Positions 36,313-36,542 of a DNA stretch of 36,542 nt are shown in pieces. The position numbers were made by a program, and so were the translations under genes. How positions within the stretch are numbered: position 1 is the stretch's first letter; each line of letters opens with the position of its first letter. This DNA comes from a virus. Under the pieces are notes generated by a model. It made no database searches. It was not told the DNA's origin and saw nothing but the letters and a program-made list of their open reading frames with translations. The stretch covers positions 1 through 36,542 of the IMG/VR virus record IMGVR_UViG_3300042304_000916; one strand, 5' to 3'.

Positions 36313-36542
36313 ATGCCTGACTGGGTTGAAATTCTTGAGTACCTTGAACCGAAGGAACCACTGTATTGCCCAGAAGAAGGTTCCTTAAACCAAAGAGCAT
36401 TCCTTAGATACTATGGGCTAGAAGCGCTCTTTGGTGGAGCAGCGGGTGGAGGAAAGTCTTCAGCATTGTTGATGGCAGCACTTCAGTATGTAGACATTCC
36501 TGGATATTCAGCAATTCTTTTTCGTAGAACATTTGCCGACTT
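36313..36542 (+). CDS. terL: Terminase large subunit, N-terminal part (cut by window edge)
   Basis: The 76 visible residues include F-G-G-A-A-G-G-G-K48-S-S-A-L-L, a Walker A site of the packaging ATPase, followed by Y-S-A-I-L-F-R-R-T-F-A-D, which is typical of terminase large subunits. The protein drives DNA into the prohead through the portal and cuts concatemers with its nuclease domain, which lies beyond the window. The start at 36313 has GGAG six bases before the ATG. It is transcribed away from the portal and head operon, an unusual opposite orientation for these two genes. Confidence 0.92.
   Translation, partial: MPDWVEILEYLEPKEPLYCPEEGSLNQRAFLRYYGLEALFGGAAGGGKSSALLMAALQYVDIPGYSAILFRRTFAD

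Noticed and set aside
1-36542. tRNA genes, CRISPR arrays, insertion sequences and integration sites
   Set aside because: By eye I found no T-loop-like GTTCGAATC box, no regularly spaced direct repeats outside coding regions, no transposase and no integrase.

Overview
The window looks like the structural and early-accessory part of a tailed double-stranded DNA phage that infects an actinobacterium, most likely a freshwater or otherwise environmental one. The phage call is firm: a terminase large subunit start (Walker A), an HK97-type portal, an S78-type prohead protease and an HK97-type major capsid protein are all readable. The host call is inference. It rests on the actinobacterial type of [3Fe-4S] ferredoxin and on head-protein domain types I associate with actinophages. 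No integrase, tRNA, CRISPR array, insertion sequence, lysin or tail gene was seen.

Right part (about 36.3 down to 10.9 kb, minus strand): one long head operon. It divides from the terminase gene (36313, plus strand) at a short divergent promoter region. In transcription order it holds a small membrane protein, the portal, a 3905-residue protein headed by the prohead protease, a 462-residue acidic Cys-rich protein, a 1440-residue protein with an HEIGH metallopeptidase motif, five further genes with overlapping or abutting ends (132, 211, 666, 166 and 207 residues), and finally the major capsid protein followed by a strong terminator. Head operons normally keep protease and capsid genes adjacent or separated only by a scaffold gene. 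Here about 21 kb of coding sequence lies between the protease domain and the capsid gene.

The most striking object is the 11.7-kb protease-led gene. After the protease, the protein is a string of dissimilar, mostly acidic segments separated by about 20 copies of a short motif, G-[F/L]-[A/S/G]-S-R-G and variants. The codons differ from copy to copy, so the motif appears conserved as protein rather than as recently copied DNA. The segments include a complete ArdC-like antirestriction module (ssDNA-binding domain plus HELMH metallopeptidase) and three or four KTSC domains. I propose a cargo polyprotein that is packaged in the prohead and delivered with the DNA. The motif could be the processing site or a packaging tag. 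This is inference and can be tested by virion proteomics.

Middle part (about 4.2 to 10.8 kb): mixed strands, with a beta-rich virion protein, a DUF932/TIGR03299 protein, a PD-(D/E)XK-like nuclease, an AT-hook protein and an H1-like Lys/Ala/Pro-rich protein end to end, a small zinc-binding protein, a compact monomeric class II ribonucleotide reductase (nrdJ) and a staphylococcal-nuclease-like enzyme.

Left part (1 to 4.2 kb): a truncated gene at the edge, a noncoding region with three perfect palindromes, a clavaminate-synthase-like Fe(II)/2-oxoglutarate oxygenase, two very small membrane proteins, a ferredoxin, a conserved phage protein with an ATP-grasp-like signature, and a three-gene cassette of two holin-like membrane proteins and a lipoprotein.
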